A stretch of 64,000 nucleotides of DNA, from NCBI GenBank assembly GCA_000687695.1, contig JHWZ01000004.1, positions 1 to 64,000 of the forward strand, read 5' to 3'. Of the stretch, positions 35,101 to 43,293 are shown one piece after another (the first letter of the stretch is position 1; every line of letters begins with the position of its first letter). Source of the stretch: Lachnospiraceae bacterium P6B14. GTDB taxonomy: Bacteria; Bacillota; Clostridia; Lachnospirales; Lachnospiraceae. The notes beneath the pieces were generated by a model. The model worked only from the letters and a program-made list of their open reading frames with translations, was not told where the DNA came from and did not search any database. A program made the position numbers and the translations under genes.

Positions 35101-36720
35101 ATAGTTCGACGCACCATGTTTCGCCCAAGTTATCGGATTCTCAACTCTAGATGTGAACTCAGTGTCGACATCTTCTGTTGTTCCATCAGTAAATGTATAT
35201 GTAATCGTCGCCTCGATATGGTCAAGTACAAGATCTCCTTGTCCTTCTTTTACGCAAAGAAGATACCCACCCTGATCAGAATCTCGATCATTACCAACTG
35301 TGTACTTACGAATTGAGGATTCCTTGTCCTCCTTCATATCAGAGAATCCCCAATCCTTCGTATCTGCAAGCGCACTCTCATCGAGAGTTCTGCCGTCATT
35401 CTTCTTGGAATATATTTTGTTAAGAAGTGGCAAATACTCGTCAACAACACCCTTCATATACAAATTATACAAGTAGTCATTTTGTTTTCCAAGAGTGTAT
35501 AACTCTTCAAAATGCTTTACAAAGTATTTTCTGAAACTAATCTTCCAAGCATTTCCAGCCTGAGCATTGGAATCATCACAATTATACTTCCAAACAAGAT
35601 GATTTCCAAGGCTTCCAAAATACTTTCCTATATCCGTATTCTTAATCTGCATCTTCTCGCAGTATTCACGAGTAATATTATACTTAACAACTTCAGTGGA
35701 CTTTACTTTATAATCAGATTTGTTAATCTCTTTAAAGAGCTCATCTCTATTTCCATTAAACCTTTTAGCAAGCGCATCCAAGACCTCATCGGTTGGCTCC
35801 ACACTAAGCAGATCATCTTCTGTGATATCTATATCGTAGAGATGATTGAATGTGACATTTTCGTATCTAGTATAATACGGATTCTCCTTGATTGCTTTTG
35901 TCTTACTCATATCCAGACAATCAAGCAACTTCATACTATCGGTTTTCTCACCGTCTTTACTACCAAGCGGGAATACACTATAGTCTGTATATGTAAGCCA
36001 CTGCCCTGCACCCGAACTGTTCTTTGTATTAGTTAAAAAGTTTCCGACATTATCTTTAATAGAATTGTCGGTAAAACGGAAATTTTTAGCATCATTACTA
36101 CTCATGATTTTTGCAGAGATTTTTGCAGGATCAAACGGAAGTCCGCTTTCCTGATCACCGGCAAAATAAGTCAGCTCCTGAGATGCCTTATCGGCAACCA
36201 CCTCAAGAAGAACAAATGGGTTGTCTTTTGTTCCTTTTTTTCCTGAGAGATTAGGTATTTCCGGAAGTTCCTTGTACTTATCCTTAAGCAACTTTCTAAG
36301 TTCGAATTTTACCTTATCATTGCTGTCATTTTTCCATAATGCAAGCTGTGTCTCATTCGGCGTGGATGTAAGATACTTTGTCGCTGCCTCTAAAAAACTT
36401 GTCGAATAACCATTCTTTATATACTCATTATATGGAATGTCCTTTATATCCCATCCGGTATAATTCCTTTTAGGAGTAGTTCCTTTTACGTTACTTCCCA
36501 AACTGAGTGATTCAATATGATCACCTTCTATGTTTTTAATGCCGTTTTTAATGCCATCACTTTCGACAACGCTTTCGACAACGTATTCGTTGTCCTGGAA
36601 AGATCCGGGCTTTATCGCACCAAAAACATCGTATTTCATCAAAAGGATGAATACGGTTGAAAAGACTACAGTCAGTGCGAGAACACCTACCAATCCCTTC
36701 GCAAATCCCCTTTTCTTCAT
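32137..36720 (-). CDS. Giant membrane-anchored DUF5057-like protein of the pilus operon
   Basis: The 1527-aa product has an N-terminal signal anchor (about 9-30, GLVGVLALTVVFSTVFILLM) and a long extracellular part rich in Asn, Asp, Lys and Tyr. Segments such as NPFVLLEVVADKASQELTYFAG near the start and ERADMFYFHCMNSHTW later resemble DUF5057 proteins of Lachnospiraceae, an assignment made from memory. No prepilin cleavage motif is seen. It is the last gene of the pilD-to-minor-pilin operon, right after four pilin-like genes, where other T4P systems place a large tip adhesin such as PilY1. A tip or adhesin role is inferred. AGGAGG precedes the ATG. Confidence 0.75.
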   Translation of the reverse strand: MKKRGFAKGLVGVLALTVVFSTVFILLMKYDVFGAIKPGSFQDNEYVVESVVESDGIKNGIKNIEGDHIESLSLGSNVKGTTPKRNYTGWDIKDIPYNEYIKNGYSTSFLEAATKYLTSTPNETQLALWKNDSNDKVKFELRKLLKDKYKELPEIPNLSGKKGTKDNPFVLLEVVADKASQELTYFAGDQESGLPFDPAKISAKIMSSNDAKNFRFTDNSIKDNVGNFLTNTKNSSGAGQWLTYTDYSVFPLGSKDGEKTDSMKLLDCLDMSKTKAIKENPYYTRYENVTFNHLYDIDITEDDLLSVEPTDEVLDALAKRFNGNRDELFKEINKSDYKVKSTEVVKYNITREYCEKMQIKNTDIGKYFGSLGNHLVWKYNCDDSNAQAGNAWKISFRKYFVKHFEELYTLGKQNDYLYNLYMKGVVDEYLPLLNKIYSKKNDGRTLDESALADTKDWGFSDMKEDKESSIRKYTVGNDRDSDQGGYLLCVKEGQGDLVLDHIEATITYTFTDGTTEDVDTEFTSRVENPITWAKHGASNYKYNGKTVADINCNKGKYVFREPNATDSNDVKRWIYVPTLTELRAMEKENKNNNYTYTRGFISKSVQGVNGFWMSAYDDFNHKYHHQYKTNNDEVSKAIGENKIKAARDRRDISDAEWNTLTKSAGQNYTYNNNDGVGGANSNDDLIEWRGGKAAFDENWGYYAQNYIGVSDLIDRCNSSNADRRKSVTGIVINLNNDDFLVRTKSDAESFYGTIETGNINIEDKDESGRRVNRFKVWQKFNENNSNIYAGLSGDPVDFDALTAEFNANSGSNYDAAKAKFEQDARPVNDSKYVNDTYAYDKGWRWTATNPNDIHSDDIVPEPAGEEKDGKVTKGVVFKQKMKTYTLTYYGFKTNPILQRTLFEYAGGQDEFDNFHFKVICVTPSELNTIYKEKKKGSQLDLIERADMFYFHCMNSHTWKEPEKYDNGKKDNTQLTFYNEYVNKGTKVKYDDILSFYENDLEWDMVCELIERSADKKYGMTLPIMFNEVVNYMTGEQETNNGNRDKDTHMYICGTGGIDGYNDTKGKASPGVENNIAKMLQILIQFDLRAVPNKEVTVEGKKYTIERTFMDDIYWEDNSHNSVKLKKIKINPNHKVDTNTAEYTGFVDKYNVKTGESNAQPVYKNKDRKLCTKGDCGDQFKEHSLYLWNRYTFYPWTESGKPSGYSGSNGFDAGELVALGYLKSYFRKPDGSLTDSESDTFKDVNDSKYFERCGSNGHDKQNVYVLHQPGMAINKNQGSNLLTNSDDENVMKNKIDVFFDVAFAIMDSYLAGKMTVRPLSREDVYTKLSDSLIWMDYKRKSSIYLDASTTTGAAAAASKYSTKELKKALDIHFVASNDNNEDGFIKRCYLTNSNTKEIKPVEIQKKEQEKTLNDYIAESLRLYMAPRKNDGDVVQPIDLGETKLESVEDGVKSEHTFYGYKVEPGDLDFYVPFTLDDFYNGYDRIVFEITNCSKKKGELFVGDNQDKDQIVDQIVEVEITERELFDLE

Positions 36721-36772
36721 AGCGATTTCCTCCTATTTCTCCCGGCTTCCTTTCCGGGGCATGGATAATATG

Positions 36773-37636
36773 TTACTGGTTTCTCAGATAAACCGTCTTT
36801 GTCGTTTTAAACTCCGTATCTCCTGAAGTATTCTTCAGTTTGATGGTAAACGTAATTGACTTTGAACTTATACAAATTGGTGTTGGTGTAGGCGTTGCAG
36901 ATGCCGCAGGATTAGTCGTGCCACTCGGGCTCGGACTCGGTGATTCTGTTGCAACGACCGTCGGAGTTGTCGATGGAGCAGAAGTAACAGTTTCAACTGA
37001 CATCTCTTCAGGCTGGAAAACGTCTACATTTCTGCAAAGGATAAACGTACGCTTGTCTGCGGAATTAAATATAGCTTCACTTGCAATATTATCCTTTGCC
37101 CATCCTTTAATTCCATTTGTTAATGATCCATATGTAGTATCAAAAACCTTATCATAATCTATCGCATCTTTTTTATCATTAAAGAATGCTTCTGTATTAT
37201 CAAAAGCTGTTCTTGAAGAATCCCAACTATTTGGATAATGACATTCTGTGTAATAAATAACACTCTCCGGATCAGATGTTGTTGTCTCCTGGTATAAACC
37301 CTTCCAGTATATACCAAAATCGATAACAGAAGGAACACCATTCACATAGTTCTTTGCATTCGCAGTTATAAGTGTCGGAGTACTGTCAGTTTCATTGTAG
37401 AATCTAGCCTCTGAAGCCTCTTGGATATGTGTAGTAATATGAGTAACAGCATCCTTTACCTGATTCTGAATTGTAACCTGATTATTTGTCCTACGCATAC
37501 TGTTTGTCGCATAAGTGATCAACAGTAATACGCCTGACATGACAATGCCGACTATAGCTATCGCGATGATCAACTCAATAAGAGAAAAACCCTCTCGCGA
37601 CGCTTTTCCATCCTTTATTACTTTTTCAGCATTCAT
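36773..37636 (-). CDS. Minor pilin-like protein (PilW/GspJ type)
   Basis: The 287-aa protein has a class III prepilin motif, REG then FSLIELIIAIAIVGIVMSG, with Glu at +5 of the mature form. The helix continues through LLLITYATNSMRR, typical of PilW/GspJ. A Thr/Ser/Pro-rich stretch (about 220-255, repeated TPT/SPSPS) interrupts the C-terminal beta region, which is a likely flexible or glycosylated linker. It is processed by the peptidase at 45195-45968. Confidence 0.85.
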   Translation of the reverse strand: MNAEKVIKDGKASREGFSLIELIIAIAIVGIVMSGVLLLITYATNSMRRTNNQVTIQNQVKDAVTHITTHIQEASEARFYNETDSTPTLITANAKNYVNGVPSVIDFGIYWKGLYQETTTSDPESVIYYTECHYPNSWDSSRTAFDNTEAFFNDKKDAIDYDKVFDTTYGSLTNGIKGWAKDNIASEAIFNSADKRTFILCRNVDVFQPEEMSVETVTSAPSTTPTVVATESPSPSPSGTTNPAASATPTPTPICISSKSITFTIKLKNTSGDTEFKTTKTVYLRNQ

Positions 37637-37703
37637 GCCATGCCTCCTTACAGATATTAGAAACGAATTATTCTGCCATTAAAATGCTTATCATCTATCG
37701 TAA

Positions 37704-38252
37704 TTATTGTTGTTCCAGATAGTGAAGTCCCGTTTTTTCTGCCAATATCACCTTGTAATCCGGAGTTCCACTTCCATCACTAGATTTATAAACCTCAAAG
37801 GCAACAGGGATACCGGAGTTGTACGACCCGTCCTTCTTCTTTATCGATACCGTAACACTTTCACTTCCTGAATTACCTAATAATGAATCCGAACCGGTGG
37901 AACTAATAACTTTAACTGCCATCGAATCAGGTCCAAGTCTATTCTGAGACTCATTTGTAGCAGGTTTTGCAAATGTGGAATCTGAATCAAAGCACTTCCA
38001 ATATGCATCCTCATCCCTATATATGTGAAGATAATAAGGACCGGTATGCGCCTGCGTAACAGCCTTTAGATCCGTCAAGCTATCGTTAATATGACTCGCG
38101 AGCCCCTTCGTATCAGCACTTCTGAGAAGTCCTACACTGAGAGATACTATGCCAACAAATATAGCCAAAATAGCGATGGCAATGATCAACTCAATCAGCG
38201 AGAAACCCTCTCTGAAGCTTTTGTTCAGTTTTTCTTTGTTCTTGTTAATCAT
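37704..38252 (-). CDS. Minor pilin-like protein (GspH/FimT-like)
   Basis: Start at 38252 (MINKNKEK) because GGAGG is 6 bases upstream; ATG 38258 abuts it. The 182-aa protein has the prepilin site REG|FSLIELIIAIAILAIFVGIV with Glu at +5 and a small C-terminal beta domain. It lies between the PilX-like and PilW-like genes. It probably belongs to the minor pilin complex that primes pilus assembly. Confidence 0.84.
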   Translation of the reverse strand: MINKNKEKLNKSFREGFSLIELIIAIAILAIFVGIVSLSVGLLRSADTKGLASHINDSLTDLKAVTQAHTGPYYLHIYRDEDAYWKCFDSDSTFAKPATNESQNRLGPDSMAVKVISSTGSDSLLGNSGSESVTVSIKKKDGSYNSGIPVAFEVYKSSDGSGTPDYKVILAEKTGLHYLEQQ

Positions 38253-38273
38253 GTCCATCCTCCATATACATCA

Positions 38274-40961
38274 TCAATAAGTGTTCTTTGTCCAATCCTG
38301 ATAACGGATGCAATTCTCAAGATTCCTACCACTATTTGTAATAGGATCTGAACTACCGCGAAGAATCCTACGCAGATCATCATCAAGCTGGATATATTCA
38401 AACAGCTTCTTGACGAGAGATCTGTCGGATTCAAGTCTCGCTCCACCACTATCCGCTGTTTTTACATTTCCACTGGCTATTATTAAACCCTTGAAATTAG
38501 CATTGGCATTCAATGTTACATCACCATTTGCAATAATCAAACCTTCCACATCCCCGGTAGTAACAATATCCACACTGCCATTTGCAATATACAGGTAGTT
38601 TCCTGCACTCGTGATCTGTCCACTCCCATTAACTACATTCAAGCTAGAAGATACCCCATCGCCAACAGAGATTGTTTCATCATTTCTTGCACTAATCGGG
38701 ATTATTGATGAATCGCTCGGATTAAATGGTGCAAAATCAATAAGTTTATTTGATACAAATGGAGCTTGATCCACTGTCGGGAGATCGGCAAACCTCATGG
38801 AGCTTACACCACTCATATCTCCCGCTGTGAGCTTTGTTACCAGGCTCATGTAACGTCGACCTATACCTATTCCCTCATTGAGAAGATCGGTTTTCGGAGC
38901 ATAGCTACCATCATAGTAATTCGATTCATCGAGCGTTCCTGCTGCAGTATAATTTCTGATTATATTTCCGGCTATAACAAAGAGTGCGGGATCAAGCTTC
39001 AATCCACCATCTCCCTCATCATTCACTGTCGAAAGGTAAGGCCTCGATCTCTCCATGAGAGATTTTTTTGTAATGGCACCGTTACCGCTATCTGAAGTAA
39101 AAAACTTGGAGAAATACTCATTTGCTTTTTCATCGCTTGCAAAGTTCAGGTATATAAATGCGTAATCAGCCTTTTTATAGTTTGCGGTAATTGGGTTGGA
39201 TGCATCCAAATAATTGGCCCCGTCTCCACCCATAAAATCATTCAAAAGGCCTGTGAAATCATATGTACCTGTACCATCATCCTTCAATGTCGCATAATTC
39301 TGATCTATCATTGATGCAGGATTGTTAAAATCTATGGTATTATCATTATCTGCATCACTTTTGGCAACAGGATTCGCTTTTGTTTTTAAATACTTATCCG
39401 GTAAAAGGTATGCCAACTGATCACTCTTTACAGCAACTGACTGACCAAGGATGATATCATTCTGCGGAAAGTCCGGATTCTTGTCTCGCTCAACATATGC
39501 ACGTCCCGACAGGTCAAGCTTTATCAGATTGTGTGCATTTATCGTCGTATTATAGCCGTTAACAAGAATTGCAGAACTGTACGTAGAATCATACGCTCCG
39601 ACTACACTGTTATTATTATATCTATTGTAGCTATAACCACAATACTTTCCTCCAAGTTCAACTATGGAATTACTATCTTTGATATCCAGATCATTCTCCA
39701 CAAATGAGTTGCCATAAATCTTAAACTCCGTGTGCTGACTTGAGCTTTTATTCCTGTTATTGATATCATCTGCGTTCGAATCACCTTCATTCGGTGTCTT
39801 GGTAATCAGCTTGATATTCTTGAGGTAAAAATCACCCGGAACTGTTGCATCAGGATTTGTATAGTCAACAGTAGTCGTGTTTAATGAAGGTCCGGCAATA
39901 TCAACATTTGCGCCTTTATACACTTCTAGGTTTCCACGACTGATTAGTTTTTCGCATCTGAAAACATCTGCGTTATCATCACCAACATTAATGTTTTTCG
40001 CACAGTCGACATACATTTTCTTGTTGATATTTATACCTGAATTATGATGTGTCTGAGTATCGTCCGTCATTCCGGCTCCGGTATATATATTACCGTTAAA
40101 CTTATTATTTCCACCTTCAACATCCAATTCGCCATCAGAAATGATAATGAAGTCTCTTGCTTCATCAAGAGATTTACCACCCTCAAACTTATAGTCAGGC
40201 GCATTTATCTGAATATCAGTCATGATAGCTGTACGATAGTTAGCATCATCCTTATAATCTATAACCAGATTTTTCAGTACAACATAGTATCCCTTTGTAG
40301 GTGAGAAATGAATAACACTGTATACATCCCCACTTTCCCCTTCGGGAAAATCAATCGCTTTCCCACCATCGGCTACAAGCCTATCGGAAAAGATTTTCTT
40401 TGACGCTATAGGGTTCTTATTCTCTTCTTTAGCCCTTTCTGCAGGATCCTCTGATGAAGGCGCACCATCCTTTAACAACTTGCGAAGTTCATCAATAAGT
40501 ACAATATTTCTTTTCGAAGCCGGTATAGTTCCATCTGTAGGGTTACTACTATCTCCGTCATAGTATACATTTGCATATTTCTTGGTAGTTTCATCGTATC
40601 CGGTGAATGAAAAAGAATTGGTATTCTCGAGCTTGGCTACAATACGTGCTGCAAAACGCTTACCGAACTCAGAACCGGCTTTACCTTTATTCTTTTCATA
40701 CTTTTCCATGATCTCTTTGTATGTAGTAAGCGCGGCATCTCCGGCATACTGCATAAGTCCAGTACGGAGCTCCGCGAGATAGCCTTCAGCCGAATACATA
40801 TTCTCGTTAGTATTTCTTTCCATATAAACAGAAACAAGATAACGCGTAGAAGCAGCAAGAATAACCACGCCGATAGCGACCAAAAACGCGGTTGCAATTA
40901 CAACCGTGACCAAGGTCGCACCTTCACGCATGCCCTTCATTCTTTTCATGATCCCTTTCAT
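38274..40961 (-). CDS. Very large PilX-like minor pilin with beta-repeat passenger
   Basis: The 895-aa protein begins with a type IV pilin-like helix, MREGATLVTVVIATAFLVAIG, where Glu at +5 is replaced by Thr, as in PilX/GspK-type tip subunits that lack it. The long remainder is rich in Asn, Asp, Gly and short beta segments (DGELDVEGGNNKFNGNIYTG, NGSVDIVTTGDVEGLIIANG), suggesting a beta-solenoid or adhesin-like fold. AGGAAG precedes the ATG. Its size is several times that of a normal PilX. Tip location is inferred. Confidence 0.8.
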   Translation of the reverse strand: MKGIMKRMKGMREGATLVTVVIATAFLVAIGVVILAASTRYLVSVYMERNTNENMYSAEGYLAELRTGLMQYAGDAALTTYKEIMEKYEKNKGKAGSEFGKRFAARIVAKLENTNSFSFTGYDETTKKYANVYYDGDSSNPTDGTIPASKRNIVLIDELRKLLKDGAPSSEDPAERAKEENKNPIASKKIFSDRLVADGGKAIDFPEGESGDVYSVIHFSPTKGYYVVLKNLVIDYKDDANYRTAIMTDIQINAPDYKFEGGKSLDEARDFIIISDGELDVEGGNNKFNGNIYTGAGMTDDTQTHHNSGININKKMYVDCAKNINVGDDNADVFRCEKLISRGNLEVYKGANVDIAGPSLNTTTVDYTNPDATVPGDFYLKNIKLITKTPNEGDSNADDINNRNKSSSQHTEFKIYGNSFVENDLDIKDSNSIVELGGKYCGYSYNRYNNNSVVGAYDSTYSSAILVNGYNTTINAHNLIKLDLSGRAYVERDKNPDFPQNDIILGQSVAVKSDQLAYLLPDKYLKTKANPVAKSDADNDNTIDFNNPASMIDQNYATLKDDGTGTYDFTGLLNDFMGGDGANYLDASNPITANYKKADYAFIYLNFASDEKANEYFSKFFTSDSGNGAITKKSLMERSRPYLSTVNDEGDGGLKLDPALFVIAGNIIRNYTAAGTLDESNYYDGSYAPKTDLLNEGIGIGRRYMSLVTKLTAGDMSGVSSMRFADLPTVDQAPFVSNKLIDFAPFNPSDSSIIPISARNDETISVGDGVSSSLNVVNGSGQITSAGNYLYIANGSVDIVTTGDVEGLIIANGDVTLNANANFKGLIIASGNVKTADSGGARLESDRSLVKKLFEYIQLDDDLRRILRGSSDPITNSGRNLENCIRYQDWTKNTY

Positions 40962-41000
40962 ATGGCAACTTCCTTTCTCCTACGATTCATCAGAATTCTA

Positions 41001-42443
41001 TCAATTTGACTTGGTAGTCTCAGCTTTCGCCAAAAAACCATCTACCTTATCATCAGTATACTCATCTTTCGGCCAAACATATACATATATTTTCGCTATT
41101 CTATTCTCTTTTGGAGAATCTACCATCCAAAGATTCCCCTTATCTTTTGCATCTACATCAGCAGTTATTTCATCATCGCTACGCGACTTGTTAAAACTTG
41201 CAACTCCCGACATGTATACATTACTGTTTCCATAGAACTTTATTCCATCCTCTGAATCATTCCAATTACTGTTTCCCCCGGCTGTTACCGCAGTTATAGT
41301 AATATACTGATCAATCTGACCGACTGCCAGATTGCCTTCATCATTATATTTCCCATCCAAATATATTGTTTCATTGCCTACAGGCAAAGGTGTGGTTATT
41401 GAACCGCCTCCATCTGGTGTAGTAGTCGGCGTAGCTGTCGGAACAGTAGTAGGAGTTTTCAAAGCGTATTCGTTCTGTCTGATGAAACTTATAGACATAT
41501 TCTTGAAATCTTCCTTTGACATCGAATCGTCAAAATACAACTCCGCCTGAGATGAACTGGAAGTAGAACTGACCGAAGGATCCAATGGTTTAAAAAGGAA
41601 GTAGATATTGCGAAGGTCATTTTTATTAAGCTTCATTGCTTTGATCACGACATGTGATTCTTTACTATTATAGGTTAATTTGTATCCACCCTTTACAAAA
41701 ACATCATCAGAATCCGTCTCCTTTATTACCGAAATCTCAAAGTTTCTAACTGCTTTATTTCTTATCATGTCCATTGTATTATTCGGATCAGATACGGTTG
41801 AGTTTTTAGTTGGATCTGCATATGAACCATTCAACTTGTGAAACAGATCATATACACCCGCTTCAGTCTCGTCAGACTCCGATATTATAATATTTGAATC
41901 GTTATATACTTCAGGCAGATGCGGGTTATTATAACTGTTAAACTTATTTGCCTTATTTGCCTCGGCAGATGCAACATAGCCACTGTAGTCAACAACTACC
42001 CTGGCGACAAACTCTCTCTCTCCACCACCATCATAATCAATGGTTATAGGTTTTTTTAACGCAAAAACATTCGGATTTGATGAAGCCGTAGGACCCGTAG
42101 TTCCAACAGGCGTAGGCGAAGGTTCAGATGTTTCCATGGGACCAGCCGATGGATCAGATGAAGGAACTGATGAGGTAGCAGGATCAGGAACAGAAGTCAA
42201 TTCCCATCCGTTCGTCCCTACAAGATTATTCTGAAGTATCTTCAAATCCGTAACTGCATCTATCTCCTCAACCACGGACTGCACAGCAACATCAGCCGCC
42301 TGCTCATGCTTTCCATGTGCTGAGTGAATAGCTGCATTGGTGAAGTAAAGAAGAATAGGCATAGAGAGCACAGCTAATATAGCTACAGCCACGATAACCT
42401 CAATCAGGGAAAATCCCCGTTCCATGTTCTTATTGTAATTCAT
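41001..42443 (-). CDS. Minor pilin-like protein (PilV/GspI type) with Ser/Thr/Pro linkers
   Basis: Start is ATG 42443; the GTG at 42452 is too close to the ribosome site. The 480-aa protein has MERG|FSLIEVIVAVAILAVLS with Glu at +5. Two Ser/Thr/Pro-rich segments (about 85-120, PSSDPSAGPMETSEPSPTP; and about 335-355) separate beta-rich domains. The PilV-type position after pilO in the operon fits a minor pilin. Confidence 0.84.
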   Translation of the reverse strand: MNYNKNMERGFSLIEVIVAVAILAVLSMPILLYFTNAAIHSAHGKHEQAADVAVQSVVEEIDAVTDLKILQNNLVGTNGWELTSVPDPATSSVPSSDPSAGPMETSEPSPTPVGTTGPTASSNPNVFALKKPITIDYDGGGEREFVARVVVDYSGYVASAEANKANKFNSYNNPHLPEVYNDSNIIISESDETEAGVYDLFHKLNGSYADPTKNSTVSDPNNTMDMIRNKAVRNFEISVIKETDSDDVFVKGGYKLTYNSKESHVVIKAMKLNKNDLRNIYFLFKPLDPSVSSTSSSSQAELYFDDSMSKEDFKNMSISFIRQNEYALKTPTTVPTATPTTTPDGGGSITTPLPVGNETIYLDGKYNDEGNLAVGQIDQYITITAVTAGGNSNWNDSEDGIKFYGNSNVYMSGVASFNKSRSDDEITADVDAKDKGNLWMVDSPKENRIAKIYVYVWPKDEYTDDKVDGFLAKAETTKSN

Positions 42444-42491
42444 CCGGTTCACATCCCTTCACAATACATGCCATCTGTTCCATGAGTTCAA

Positions 42492-42512
42492 GGAACCCAA
42501 TCAGTGGGTTCC
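42492..42512 (-). other. Hairpin between pilO and the PilV-like gene
   Basis: GGAACCCA (42492-42499) pairs with TGGGTTCC (42505-42512). There is no T-run. It may slow the polymerase or set a processing boundary within the operon. Confidence 0.6.
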
Positions 42513-42528
42513 CTTTACTCTATTATTT

Positions 42529-43293
42529 CTAATCCTTGTACGTTGGACCTCCCTTAGATCGTCCACCATCCTTCTGTTTAGTACCAAATACCTCTATAGA
42601 TCCAATTTCAATATCAGATACATCAGGATCAACGTATGCAATTCCGTTACCATTCATTGAATAGAAGTTAACATCAATCGTACCTACAAGTCTGTTATTC
42701 TCTCCACTTCTTGAAAGAGCTACATTTCCTACCGACATGTGCTCCGAGTTCTCAGATATCCAATCTAGAGCATCATAAATCTCACATCTCTTACCCTCTA
42801 CCTGAAGCTGGAATGTAGTATACTTGCCGAGTATCTCATTGATCGGCACTTTTGTCTCAGGCGAGATCTCAGCAGATGCTGCAGCACCCGTAACTCCCTC
42901 GGAGTTATCACTTGCTACTGCTGCATCCTCAGAAACGAGCGTCCCGGACTGCATAAAGGTCATGTCACGATTCGGCTGAACTGCGGTGACATCCATCCCC
43001 GTATCAACCATCATACGGTACACATTATATATCGCCTTTTGCTCGGTCATTCTTGAGGGGTATTCAGCAAAATACATGTCCATCTCAGACTCATGAGCCT
43101 CTGCAAGAGGTTTCATCTGATCAACCTGAACCTGAAGAGCGGTGAGTCTATTGACCTCACTATGGAGTTTTGCTGACTGGGATTCCAGATCAACAATCTC
43201 CTCAGAGTTTGGCTGATACACCAGGAAAAATGTCAATACACAAACAAGCAATCCTGCAATAATAAGTAATGCTTTCTTTCCTGTTTCACTCAT
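42529..43293 (-). CDS. pilO: Type IV pilus alignment protein PilO
   Basis: PilO forms the inner-membrane alignment complex with PilN. The 254-aa protein has one TM helix (about 8-26), a coiled coil (about 30-65) and a ferredoxin-like C-terminal domain, the PilO layout. An Ala/Ser/Glu-rich insert lies near 115-140. ATG 43293 overlaps the stop of the PilM-PilN gene and has AGGAGG 8 bases upstream, so the two are translationally coupled. Confidence 0.85.
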   Translation of the reverse strand: MSETGKKALLIIAGLLVCVLTFFLVYQPNSEEIVDLESQSAKLHSEVNRLTALQVQVDQMKPLAEAHESEMDMYFAEYPSRMTEQKAIYNVYRMMVDTGMDVTAVQPNRDMTFMQSGTLVSEDAAVASDNSEGVTGAAASAEISPETKVPINEILGKYTTFQLQVEGKRCEIYDALDWISENSEHMSVGNVALSRSGENNRLVGTIDVNFYSMNGNGIAYVDPDVSDIEIGSIEVFGTKQKDGGRSKGGPTYKD

